Origin: Streptomyces mobaraensis
GTDB taxonomy: Bacteria; Actinomycetota; Actinomycetes; Streptomycetales; Streptomycetaceae
DNA: 64,000 bases
Reading direction: 5' to 3'
NCBI RefSeq assembly: GCF_020099395.1
Contig: NZ_CP083590.1
Span: 6,882,001 to 6,946,000, forward strand
In this document: piece after piece, positions 41,010-49,082 of the stretch
Position numbering within the stretch: position 1 is the first letter of the stretch
Layout of the letters: every line of letters begins with the position of its first letter
Made by a program: the position numbers and the translations under genes
Notes under the pieces: model-generated
The model's input: only the letters and a program-made list of their open reading frames with translations
Told to the model about the DNA's origin: nothing
Database searches by the model: none

Positions 41010-42233
41010 TCACGCCCGTCGCAGCACCACGACGGCGTTGTGCCCGCCGAACCCGCACGAGTCGCTGACCACGGCCTCGACGCGGCACGGCCGCGCCTCC
41101 TTCGCCACCACATCCAAATCCAGTTCCGGATCGAGGCGTTCGAGGTTGGCGGTGGGCGGGACGAGCTGGTGCTCCAGCGTCAGCACGCCCAGCGCCGCCT
41201 CGACGGCCCCGGCGGCCCCGAGCATGTGCCCGGTCACGCCCTTCGCGGAGGTCACCGGCGGCGGACGGCGGCCGAACACCCGGCTGAGCGTGTGTCCCTC
41301 GATCCGGTCGTTCATCGGGGTCGAGGTGCCGTGCGCGTTGACGTGTCCGATGTCCGCCGGCTCCAGCCCGGCGTCCGCGAGCGCGGCCCTGAACGCCCGT
41401 TCAAGACCGGCCCCCTCGGGGTGCGCGGCGGCGTGGTGGTAGCCGTCGGTGGAGGTGCCGTGCCCGGCCAGCAGCGCCCGCACCGGGGCGCGCCGGGCGC
41501 GGGCGTCGGAGAGCCGTTCGAGGACGAGGATCCCGGCCCCCTCGGCGAGGACGAACCCGTCCCGGTCGGCGTCGAACGGCCGGCTGGCCCCGGCCGGGTC
41601 GTGCAGCCGGGTGGAGAGCGCCTTCATCTGCGAGAACGACACCGACGACATGGGGTGGCAGGGGGCCTCGGCCCCGCCGGCCAGCACCACGTCGCAGCGG
41701 CCCGCCAGCAGCAGGTCCCGGGCCGCGCCCAGGGCGGTCGCCCCCGAGGCGCAGGCCGTGGTCACCGCCATGCTCGGCCCGAGGGCCTGGAGCGCGATGC
41801 CGATCTCGCCCGCAGCCGCGTTCACGGTGGTCCGGGGGACGGTGAGCGGTGAGACGCCCTCGAAGTCGGCCCGCAGCAGCTTGGTGAAGCTCCGCGCCGC
41901 CGTCTCCTTGCTCTCCGTTCCGACGCCCACGACGACGCCGACGCGGGCGCCGTCCCACGTCGCCGGATCGAGGCCGGCGTCGGCGACGGCCTCCCGGGCG
42001 GCGGTCAGGGCCAGGTGGGCGAAGCGGTCCATGCGCCACGTCTGGCGGCCGACCACGGCCCGGACGTCGTAGGCGGGGACCCGGCAGCTGATCGGGACCG
42101 GCATGCCCGCGAGTTCGGGGTCGACGGCGGCGGTCGGCTTCCCGGAGCACACTCCCCGCCAGGTCGCCTCGGTCCCCACCCCGGCGGGGGTGACCAGCCC
42201 CAGGCCGGTGACCGCGACCGCACCGGCGGTCAC
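41010..42233 (-). CDS. Stand-alone beta-ketoacyl-ACP synthase (FabF-like)
   Basis: A 407-residue thiolase-fold condensing enzyme with the complete triad: Cys161 in VTTACASGATALG, His in HVNAHGTSTPMND and His in GVTGHMLGAAGAVEAA. These identify an elongating KAS II rather than a chain-length factor. Its start overlaps the ACP gene by 4 bases, so the two are translationally coupled. The pair has no reductases, acyltransferase or other biosynthetic genes beside it. A similar orphan FabF/ACP pair exists in S. coelicolor (SCO0548/0549 by recall). It may act in lipid modification or serve a distant pathway; the product cannot be deduced. Confidence 0.92.
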   Translation of the reverse strand: MTAGAVAVTGLGLVTPAGVGTEATWRGVCSGKPTAAVDPELAGMPVPISCRVPAYDVRAVVGRQTWRMDRFAHLALTAAREAVADAGLDPATWDGARVGVVVGVGTESKETAARSFTKLLRADFEGVSPLTVPRTTVNAAAGEIGIALQALGPSMAVTTACASGATALGAARDLLLAGRCDVVLAGGAEAPCHPMSSVSFSQMKALSTRLHDPAGASRPFDADRDGFVLAEGAGILVLERLSDARARRAPVRALLAGHGTSTDGYHHAAAHPEGAGLERAFRAALADAGLEPADIGHVNAHGTSTPMNDRIEGHTLSRVFGRRPPPVTSAKGVTGHMLGAAGAVEAALGVLTLEHQLVPPTANLERLDPELDLDVVAKEARPCRVEAVVSDSCGFGGHNAVVVLRRA

Positions 42234-42508
42234 GCGGACGGGCCCGAGGGTCCGGCGACCGACTGGGGTGCCCGCTGGGCCGCCTCCACCGCGGCCACCG
42301 CCTCGGCGAACGTGGTGCGCAGGGAGAGCGGGTCGTCACCGGACGGGATCCGCAGACCCAGGTCGTCCTTCAGCACGCACATCAGCTCCACCAGGGCGAG
42401 CGAGTCCATGCCGAGGTCTTCCATGGTGCTGTCGGGGCGGATGCTCTCCGTCGGGATGTCGAAGTACCGGCCCATGCAGGATCTGATGGGCTCGTAGAGA
42501 GACGTCAT
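42230..42508 (-). CDS. Acyl carrier protein partnered with the ketosynthase
   Basis: A 92-residue ACP with phosphopantetheine-accepting Ser36 in EDLGMDSLALVEL and acidic helix 2 for partner docking. The N-terminal ~75 residues are the normal ACP fold and the last 15 (QSVAGPSGPSA region) are a disordered tail. AGGAACAGGC precedes the ATG. It is the first gene of a two-gene operon with the FabF-like enzyme. No phosphopantetheinyl transferase is in the window, so a host enzyme must activate it. Confidence 0.93.
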   Translation of the reverse strand: MTSLYEPIRSCMGRYFDIPTESIRPDSTMEDLGMDSLALVELMCVLKDDLGLRIPSGDDPLSLRTTFAEAVAAVEAAQRAPQSVAGPSGPSA

Positions 42509-42794
42509 GCCTGTTCCTCACTGCCGAGGGCCCGGGGGCCGAAGGGAGGGGCGTCGGCAACCTAACAAGCAGCCTGTATGACGATCACCGACGCGCGCGG
42601 GGCGGTCGGCGCGATGACACCTGTCCGGAGCAACACGCCGGCCGCCGCGCTCGGAGCACCCCTCGTCGTACGCGCCCTGCTCGGCCCCCGGGCGGTGTGC
42701 GGATAATAGGGGGTTCCGCGAAGACGGCCGCCGACGGTGTCGGCCGGACGGCGGATGTCCGACAGAGAATCAGCACCGAAAGATGGGGGCGTCG

Positions 42795-43208
42795 ATGAAG
42801 AGCGAACAGCGGCACGGGAAGCGGTACCGGGGGCGTCTCGCCCGCCGGATGTCCGCTGTCGTCGCGCTGGCGCTGGGCACCGCTCTGCTGGCCACGCCCG
42901 CGTCGGCCGCCGGCACCCGGCCCGAGGCCCGGACGGTACAGCAGGTACGCACGGTGACCGCCGCCGGTCCGGCCGTCGCGGCGGAGGCGGGGACGCGGTC
43001 CGAGGCCGGTCCGGTGACGCGGGACCGGCGGGCCGACGCCGGGGACCAGGTCCTGGCCAAGGAGAAGAAAAAGAAGAAGAAGGGCTTCTTCAAGAAGCTG
43101 GGCATCGCCCTGCTCATCATCCTGATCGTCGTGATCATCCTGGTGATCGTCGCGATCTGGCTGATCGTGCACTTCGTGCGCAAGGCGTTCCGCCGCCGGC
43201 GCTCCTGA
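42795..43208 (+). CDS. Small secreted-type protein with Lys-rich motif and C-terminal membrane helix
   Basis: A 137-residue protein. The start MKSEQRHGKRYRG is favoured by the GGGGG block 7 bases upstream; ATG 42783 would add four residues. A signal peptide (RRMSAVVALALGTALLATPASA) is followed by ~45 variable residues, then AKEKKKKKKGFFKKLG, a 20-plus residue run of Ile/Leu/Val (GIALLIILIVVIILVIVAIW) and a basic end (VRKAFRRRRS). This gives an exported protein anchored at its C-terminus with a strongly positive juxtamembrane patch on each side. The tail resembles a cationic amphipathic or holin-like peptide, but no family is recognised. Confidence 0.75.
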   Translation: MKSEQRHGKRYRGRLARRMSAVVALALGTALLATPASAAGTRPEARTVQQVRTVTAAGPAVAAEAGTRSEAGPVTRDRRADAGDQVLAKEKKKKKKGFFKKLGIALLIILIVVIILVIVAIWLIVHFVRKAFRRRRS

Positions 43209-43238
43209 CCCCCCGTCCGGCCGCGCCGCCCAGGACCG

Positions 43239-43613
43239 CTACTTCGCCCCGCGGCCCCTGCGGGGCTTCGGCGGCTCGCACTCCTGGGCGGCGGCGATGA
43301 ACGGCTCGAGGGCCTCGTGGAGCCTGTTCAGCGACTCGGGGCCCAGCTCGATCCGGTAGTACTGCACGGACGGGACGAGTCTGGTCCCCGTGTCGTCCTT
43401 CCCCGTCCCGGCGCGGACGTCCATGCCCGGGACGGCGAAGGTGTGCGTGTGGACGTCCTCGGTCACGGCCGGGTCGAGGTCGTCGTACGCCTCGACTCTC
43501 ACCCACGTCTCCTGGGTGACGGACTGGTCTCCCACCGTCAGCGTCCGGTCCCCCTTCCGTACCCCCGGCTCGCCCTTTCGTGACTCGTCCACCTCGATAA
43601 ACCTGGTACCCAT
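43239..43613 (-). CDS. Small hypothetical protein
   Basis: A 124-residue soluble protein starting MGTRFIEVDESRKGE, with GAGGAAGGGG upstream. Beta-rich middle parts (QETWVRVEAYDDLDP, VHTHTFAVPGMDVRAG, QYYRIELGPESLNRLHEAL) suggest a small beta sandwich followed by a helix and a basic Pro/Arg tail (PPKPRRGRGAK). There are no catalytic motifs, signal peptide or membrane helix. It converges with the small membrane-anchored protein gene, 30 bases apart. Confidence 0.7.
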   Translation of the reverse strand: MGTRFIEVDESRKGEPGVRKGDRTLTVGDQSVTQETWVRVEAYDDLDPAVTEDVHTHTFAVPGMDVRAGTGKDDTGTRLVPSVQYYRIELGPESLNRLHEALEPFIAAAQECEPPKPRRGRGAK

Positions 43614-43672
43614 CGGCGCCCCTTCCTCAAGATCGGTTCAAAGCCTAGCCCGTGTGGGTGAGTTGGCTTCGC

Positions 43673-44638
43673 TCAGCTCGTCCGGACGACCCAGGCCAGC
43701 GCGAGCCACGGGCCGGCCGCCGCGCCGGCGGCGAGGCCCCAGCCCGTCGCGGTGGACGGGAAGCCGGTGAGCAGCGGGACGATGAGCGCCGCCCCGCCGG
43801 CCAGGAACGCCGCGGCGGGCAGGTGCACCCAGGGCTCGAAGCGCCGGGCCCGGGCCACCCCCGCCTCCCGCCGGTGCATGGCGACGGCGGTGCTCAGCCC
43901 GGCGACGAGGGCGAGGATCCAGATCACCGGCCGGACCACGACCCGGCCGACGGTGGACGAGAGGTCGTCGTCCCCGGCGGGGCGCACGCCCAGTTCGGGG
44001 CGGCTCGGGGCGTACAGCAGCTTGATGGAGCGGCCCTGCTCCAGTTCCCCCTGGGTCCGCACGCCGTCGACGGTCACCTGGCGCGGGCCGGAGTCGAAGG
44101 GGACGGTGACGACGATCGTCGAGCTGAACTCCTCGACGTTCCGCTCCGCCGCGCCGGTGGACTGCGGCGTGCCGATCACCTTCGCGACCGTGAGCTGGTG
44201 GGTGCGCCCGCCGGCCTGGTTCACCTCGGCGAGCCAGCGGCCGTGCGCGCCGTCCGGGCCGACCGCCTGGCTGAGCGCGGCGGCGCTGGTGAGGGCGATG
44301 CCGAGGCCCAGCACCCAGGAGAGGGCGCGCGACCGGGGCGGCTCGGGCCGGGCTCCGTACCCCCGGCGGGAGGCGCGGCGGCGCGCCGCCCGGCCGTGCG
44401 CGGCCCGTCGGCGGGAGGCCGCGCGGCGCAGTGCGGCCCGCCGGCGCGCGCGGTCCACCAGGGAGGCCGCGATCCAGCAGAGGGCGCAGGCCGCCGTGGC
44501 GCCCATCATCCAGAGCAGGTGGCGCTTGGGCGGCTGTTCGGCGAGGGGGACGGTCCCGTACGGGAGCACGGCGAACAGCGCGGTGGCGTACCCGACGAGC
44601 ACGGTCGCCCACCCGGTGAGCCGTGTCCCTGCCCTCAT
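43673..44638 (-). CDS. DUF3592-like membrane protein
   Basis: A 321-residue protein with two N-terminal membrane helices (TGWATVLVGYATALFAVLPYG, LLWMMGATAACALCWIAAS), a long Arg-rich cytoplasmic loop (over 15 Arg between residues 62 and 105), a third helix, a ~120-residue extracellular domain (GGRTHQLTVAKVIG to KLLYAPSRPELGVRP) and three more helices. The beta domain, with SSTIVVTVPFDSGPRQV, matches the DUF3592 pattern. The start is the ATG at 44638, because the preceding in-frame TTG codons lack a ribosome site. The function is unknown. Confidence 0.78.
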   Translation of the reverse strand: MRAGTRLTGWATVLVGYATALFAVLPYGTVPLAEQPPKRHLLWMMGATAACALCWIAASLVDRARRRAALRRAASRRRAAHGRAARRRASRRGYGARPEPPRSRALSWVLGLGIALTSAAALSQAVGPDGAHGRWLAEVNQAGGRTHQLTVAKVIGTPQSTGAAERNVEEFSSTIVVTVPFDSGPRQVTVDGVRTQGELEQGRSIKLLYAPSRPELGVRPAGDDDLSSTVGRVVVRPVIWILALVAGLSTAVAMHRREAGVARARRFEPWVHLPAAAFLAGGAALIVPLLTGFPSTATGWGLAAGAAAGPWLALAWVVRTS

Positions 44639-44797
44639 GCCCAACAACCCCGCCCAGCCATCTGATGATCTTGACGTGGACAGCGTAGTTGGTGTGCTCG
44701 CGCGGGTGTACGAGTGCCCGGGCGCCGGGACGGCGCGGGAGCGCGGGCGCGGCGGGGGCCGGGTGCGGGGGCCGGGCCCACGGGGGGCCCGCGAGGC

Positions 44798-45160
44798 TCA
44801 GGCGTACGGCGTGAGGAACCGCTCGGGCTGGCAGGCGTCGCAGGGGCGGACGTCGTGGGTGGCCATCTGGGCCCGCGCCTCGGCGGTCGTCAGGGTGTCC
44901 TCGCCGCCCTTCGGTACCCAGCACCCGGCGTGGTGCAGCTCCTGGAGCACGCCGCCGGAACGCCGGTAGAGGGTGATGGGCCAGACCGCGTCCTCGAAGT
45001 CGGGGCGCAGGGTCCGGCGGTGGGAGATGTGCGTCTGATCGGAGTCCCCGGAGAGACGTTTGAGCACGATCTCGCGGATCCAGTCGTGCGGGGAGCGGCC
45101 GACTCGATGCGCCGCGGCCTCGATACGGTCGAGTTCGTCTGGGCTGAAGAGCTCCTCCAT
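44798..45160 (-). CDS. Small hypothetical protein with Cys-rich C-terminus (DUF6233-like)
   Basis: A 120-residue protein starting MEELFSPDELDRIEAAAHRVG. The N-terminal helix (HDWIREIVLKRLSG) resembles a ribbon-helix-helix or structural helix. The C-terminal part, LHHAGCWVPKGG to VRPCDACQPERFL, has the H-x3-C ... C-x2-C arrangement seen in DUF6233-type small Streptomyces proteins and could bind a metal. An upstream in-frame extension of 23 residues is non-coding in appearance. There is no signal peptide. Confidence 0.7.
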   Translation of the reverse strand: MEELFSPDELDRIEAAAHRVGRSPHDWIREIVLKRLSGDSDQTHISHRRTLRPDFEDAVWPITLYRRSGGVLQELHHAGCWVPKGGEDTLTTAEARAQMATHDVRPCDACQPERFLTPYA

Positions 45161-45435
45161 GACGGGGGACAGTAGCAGCGCGGAAGCCCTCCCGACCCCT
45201 GATCCGAAGGATGATCTCACTGCGCCCACCTGCGGGTTGACCAGGGTGTACGGTTCGCTTCGGCATGTGCCCGCGGCCCTGTGGCCGCCGCCGGACGGCC
45301 GTGGCTGCGGCGTTCCGGCCGGGCATAGGACAAGCGTTTATTCACGGTGCATCGGACGGTTGGGGAAGACGGGATTCCGTACGTTCGGAAATCACCTGTC
45401 CTTGTGAACACCCGGTCGCCCGGCGTCGCCCGCGG

Positions 45436-45564
45436 TCAGTGCGAGGCGTGCGACCCGAGGTAGAAGAGCAGCCAGATGAAACCGGCCAGCAGGTGGCCGA
45501 GGACGATGTAGATCAGCACGCGCCAGCCGATCGCCTTCTCGGCGTACTTCTCGCTGTCTGCCAT
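45436..45564 (-). CDS. DUF6126-like 42-residue membrane microprotein
   Basis: Reading the minus strand from the ATG at 45564 gives a 42-residue protein: MADSEKYAEKAIGWRVLIY, then IVLGHLLAGFIWLLFYLG and SHASH, ending in TGA. One membrane helix is obvious and the N-terminus is charged. The sequence matches the DUF6126 pattern conserved in Streptomyces. GGGAGCGGGGC precedes the ATG as ribosome site. A longer frame on the same strand at 45392-45595 is a shadow with no conserved features. Confidence 0.85.
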   Translation of the reverse strand: MADSEKYAEKAIGWRVLIYIVLGHLLAGFIWLLFYLGSHASH

Positions 45565-45754
45565 GCCCCGCTCCCGTCGAACACCGTTCGACCATCGTAG
45601 GTCACGGTGTGGGGGCGCTCCGGCCTCATCGGTCCGGGGCCATGTGAGGGAGTGCAGGGCATGTCCGGTGTGTTTGTCACATGATCATAGAGTCGGTTTG
45701 TTAGCTTGATCCCGCTTAGTCCCGTCTGTCCGTTGTGCGGCTGGGGGTGTGGTG

Positions 45755-47791
45755 GTGGCGGTTTCTGCGCGAGAGACCCGGCTTGCGGCGGCCCGGGGGA
45801 AGGCCGCGAACGTGTCCGGCGAGGGGGCGGCCGCCGCCGCCCTCCCGGCGGGCGGGATCGCCGCCGGGGGCCTGCCGTTCGACGGGGGCCCGGCCGACGT
45901 CGTACCCGCCCTGGGCGGCCGCGGCGGCTCCGCCCCCGGCGGACCCGGCACCCCCGGACCGGGCGGCGGCGGCACCCCGGGCGGCGGCGGCCCCGACGGC
46001 CCGCGCGGCGGGCCGGTCGCCCCCGCGCCGTCCGAACCCCCGCCGGACTACGACTACGACGGATTCAGCAGACTGGCGGGCGAGTTGACCGAACCCCCCG
46101 CCGGCGTCTACCGGGTCCGCTACCGGCGCCTGGTCGCCGGCGGCATCCGCGGGCAGCTCGGGGCGCTGCTGCTGGTGACGGCGGCCCCCCTGGTCTCCCT
46201 CGCCCTGCTGGTGTGGCTGATGCAGCCGGACCACTGGGTCGAGCGCCCGTTCATCGACGGCTGGGAGCGCGCCGCCGACGCCGTGATGACGCTCTCCATC
46301 GGCCTCATCGAGACCTTCCGCCTCGTCAACGTGGTCTCCAACGCCCACGCCACCTGGGTGGCCCGCGACCCCGTCCCGGTCCGCGCCCAGCCGGGCACCC
46401 GGGTCGCGTTCCTCACCAGCTTCGTCCCGGGCAAGGAACCGCTGTCCATGGTCCGCGCCACCCTGGAGGGCGCGGTCCGCGTCCGGCACGACGGCGTGCT
46501 GGACGTCTGGCTGCTCGACGAGGGCGACGACCCCGAGGTGAAGCGGCTCTGCGAGCGGCTCGGCGTACGGCACTTCACCCGCAAGGGCGTCGAGCGCTGG
46601 AACCAGCCCTCGGGCAGCTTCCGGGCCCGCACCAAGCACGGCAACTACAACGCCTGGCTCGACGCGCACGGCGACGACTACGAGTTCATGGCCTGCGTGG
46701 ACACCGACCACGTACCGCTGCCCAACTTCCTGGAACGGATGATGGGCTACTTCCGCGACCCCGACGTCGCCTTCGTGGTCGGCCCGCAGGTCTACGGCAA
46801 CTACACCACGGCCGTCACCAAGGCCGCCGAGAGCCAGCAGTTCCTCTTCCACGCCCTCATCCAGCGGGCCGGGAACGCGTACGGCGCCCCCATGTTCGTC
46901 GGCACCAGCAACTGCGTCCGCGTCAGCGTGCTCCGCCAGATCGGCGGCCTCTACGACTCCATCACCGAGGACATGGCCACCGGCCTGGAGATCCACCGCC
47001 GCCGCAACCCCGCCACCGGACGCCGCTGGCGCTCCGTCTACACCCCCGACGTGCTCGCCGTCGGCGAGGGGCCCTCCTCCTGGACCGACTTCTTCTCCCA
47101 GCAACTCCGCTGGTCCCGCGGCACCTACGAGACCCTGCTCCGGCAGTTCTGGCGCGCCGTCTGGACGATGTCGCCCGGACGGGTCGTCAACTACTCGCTC
47201 ATGGTGGCCTATTACCCGATGGCGGCGCTCAACTGGGTGCTCGGCGCCGTCTCCTGCGTCCTCTTCCTGGCCCTCGGCGCCTCCGGCATCAACGTCGAGT
47301 CCCAGGTCTGGCTGATGCTCTACGGCGACGCGGCGGCCCTCCAGGTCGGCCTCTACGTCTGGAACCGCCGCCACAACGTCAGCCCCCACGAACCCGCCGG
47401 CTCGTCCGGCACCGCGGGCATGCTGATGTCCGCCCTCTCGGCGCCGCTGTACGCCCGGTCGCTGGGCGAGGCCCTGCTGCGCCGCCGCTCCCGGTTCGTC
47501 GTGACGCCGAAGGGCGACTCCGCCAGCCCGGACCGGGTGCTGACCTTCCGCACCCACCTGACCTGGGCCGCCGTCCTCGCGTTCGCGCTCCTCGCCTCGG
47601 TCGTGCTCAGCCACGCCCACACGGCGATGCGCATCTGGGCCTTCCTGGGGCTGCTGACGACGCTCATCCCGCTGGGCGTGTGGCAGGCGGGCCTGCGGGC
47701 GCGGCGCCGCCGCGGGCCGCTGCCCGCCCTGGCGGACGGCGGCCAGGAGCCGGAGTCCGCCCGGCCGGTGGGGCAGCGGACGCCGGTGTAG
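45755..47791 (+). CDS. Cellulose-synthase-like family 2 glycosyltransferase
   Basis: A 678-residue membrane glycosyltransferase. The N-terminal ~95 residues are low-complexity Gly/Pro/Ala. Two membrane helices (GALLLVTAAPLVSLALLVWL and a second near residue 180) precede the GT-A domain, which has LLDEGDDPEVK, the DTDHVP metal motif (D-x-D), the general base region SITEDMATG and the processivity motif QQLRWSRGTYE (Q-x-x-R-W). About five C-terminal helices follow. All signatures of a processive beta-glycan synthase are intact. Three tandem GTG codons are possible starts; the third is best spaced from GGGGG. CslA proteins need GlxA-type partners, which are not here. The downstream GH6 glucanase could trim the product. 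Confidence 0.9.
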   Translation: MAVSARETRLAAARGKAANVSGEGAAAAALPAGGIAAGGLPFDGGPADVVPALGGRGGSAPGGPGTPGPGGGGTPGGGGPDGPRGGPVAPAPSEPPPDYDYDGFSRLAGELTEPPAGVYRVRYRRLVAGGIRGQLGALLLVTAAPLVSLALLVWLMQPDHWVERPFIDGWERAADAVMTLSIGLIETFRLVNVVSNAHATWVARDPVPVRAQPGTRVAFLTSFVPGKEPLSMVRATLEGAVRVRHDGVLDVWLLDEGDDPEVKRLCERLGVRHFTRKGVERWNQPSGSFRARTKHGNYNAWLDAHGDDYEFMACVDTDHVPLPNFLERMMGYFRDPDVAFVVGPQVYGNYTTAVTKAAESQQFLFHALIQRAGNAYGAPMFVGTSNCVRVSVLRQIGGLYDSITEDMATGLEIHRRRNPATGRRWRSVYTPDVLAVGEGPSSWTDFFSQQLRWSRGTYETLLRQFWRAVWTMSPGRVVNYSLMVAYYPMAALNWVLGAVSCVLFLALGASGINVESQVWLMLYGDAAALQVGLYVWNRRHNVSPHEPAGSSGTAGMLMSALSAPLYARSLGEALLRRRSRFVVTPKGDSASPDRVLTFRTHLTWAAVLAFALLASVVLSHAHTAMRIWAFLGLLTTLIPLGVWQAGLRARRRRGPLPALADGGQEPESARPVGQRTPV

Positions 47792-47863
47792 CGGGCGGTC
47801 GGTCCGGGCGCGCGGCGGGGCCGCGCGGCGCGGGGTGAACCGGGCGTCGTGCCCGGAAACCCG

Positions 47864-47890
47864 TTGACAGACCTTCACTGTGTGTAATTG
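47864..47890 (+). promoter_or_regulatory. Probable sigma-70-type promoter of the lipoprotein gene
   Basis: TTGACA (47864-47869) is followed after 15 bases by TAATTG (47885-47890), in an unusually AT-rich stretch. The -35 is a perfect consensus, while the spacing is short. Transcription would begin near 47897, which rules out the two GTG codons at 47880 and 47892 as starts. Confidence 0.5.
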
Positions 47891-47903
47891 GGTGCACTCA
47901 TAC

Positions 47904-49067
47904 GTGTATTCGATTGCGTGTATCCGATCTGGGGGGATCATCATCGCTACCAAACACACCGGCCTGGCCGTCACCTGCTGTGCGCTCGTCCTGGCGAGCG
48001 CCGCGGTGGCCTGCGGCACGGAGGAGAAGCTCGACGCCGGGGCCAAGGTGGAGAGAGCGTTCGAACGGCTGGGGGAGGAGAGAGCCGTCGCCGTGGAGTT
48101 CGCGCTCGACGCGAACGCCGACGCCGTCCACGCCGCGCTGAAGGACGGGAAGGACGGCAAGGACGGGGTCGACCGCGAGGCGGCCGGCATCCTCGCCGGC
48201 CTGAAGGTGAGGTACGCCGTCGTGTCCGACAGGCCGCTGAAGGAGCAGGACGGCGGCGAGGACGCGCACCGGGCGTCCGCCGCCGGGCGGCTGGCCAAGA
48301 AGGACGGCACGGTCCTGGCGGAGCTGCGGTCGGTCGACCGGAAGATGTACCTCCGCGGCGACCTCAAGGCGTTCGCCGGGATGGTGAAGCCCAAGAACGC
48401 CGAGGAGCGGTCCGAACGCCGGGACTTCGACGAGGCGTTGAAGAGGATCGACCGGATGCCGGACTCGCTGGCCGCGGTCAGGAACGCGCTCAAGGGGGAG
48501 TGGGTCGTCCTCGACGCGCGGGAGTTCGAGGAGCTCGCGAAGAAGAAGAGGGAGCGGGGCGGGGGCCAGGGGGATGCGGACTCCTCCGGCGAGCTGGACG
48601 CGGCGACGCGGAAGCGGGTCGCCGACGCCTTCCGGAAGACGCTCACCGACAACTCCACGGTCAAGGACGCCGGCACCAGGAACGGCGCCGAGCACATGAA
48701 GGTCACCGTCCCCGCCCGCAAGGCCGCCGGGCAGCTCTCCGAGGCCCTCAAGCCGCTGGAGAAGCGGCTCCGCGCGGCGGGCAAGGGCAAGGACCTGGGC
48801 GCCCTGGACAAGGCACCGGACCGGGACGTCGTCTTCGACGTCGCCTTGAAGGGCGGCCGGCTGTCCGCCGTCACCGTGGACATGGCCGCGCTGGACAAGG
48901 ACGTACGGGCCCCGCTACCGCTGACGGTCGGCTTCGACAGCACGTCCGTGAAGGTCGACGCGCCCTCCGGTGCGCGGAAGCTCTCGGCGCGCGAGATGAC
49001 CGAGGCGCTGATGCGGATGGTGGGGGCCGACGCGGATCGGCCCGGCGGGGCCGACCGCCGCCTCTGA
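47904..49067 (+). CDS. Putative lipoprotein of unknown function
   Basis: The mature part is ~355 charged, helical residues rich in Lys, Asp and Glu. Before it is a lipoprotein signal: TKHTGLAVTCCALVLASAAVACG, with lipobox V-A-C and Cys as lipid anchor, so it should be tethered to the outer membrane face. The start is uncertain. GTG 47904 is the first canonical codon after the probable promoter, but it adds 14 odd residues. A GGGGGG ribosome-like block precedes three ATC codons, the last giving a textbook signal peptide (I-ATKHTGL). Repetitive KDGKDGKDG occurs near residue 82. It resembles LppX/LolA-type or LppC-like helical lipoproteins only in general. It converges with the GH6 gene, 15 bases apart. 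Confidence 0.75.
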   Translation: MYSIACIRSGGIIIATKHTGLAVTCCALVLASAAVACGTEEKLDAGAKVERAFERLGEERAVAVEFALDANADAVHAALKDGKDGKDGVDREAAGILAGLKVRYAVVSDRPLKEQDGGEDAHRASAAGRLAKKDGTVLAELRSVDRKMYLRGDLKAFAGMVKPKNAEERSERRDFDEALKRIDRMPDSLAAVRNALKGEWVVLDAREFEELAKKKRERGGGQGDADSSGELDAATRKRVADAFRKTLTDNSTVKDAGTRNGAEHMKVTVPARKAAGQLSEALKPLEKRLRAAGKGKDLGALDKAPDRDVVFDVALKGGRLSAVTVDMAALDKDVRAPLPLTVGFDSTSVKVDAPSGARKLSAREMTEALMRMVGADADRPGGADRRL

Positions 49068-49082
49068 GGCGGGGCGACGGCG

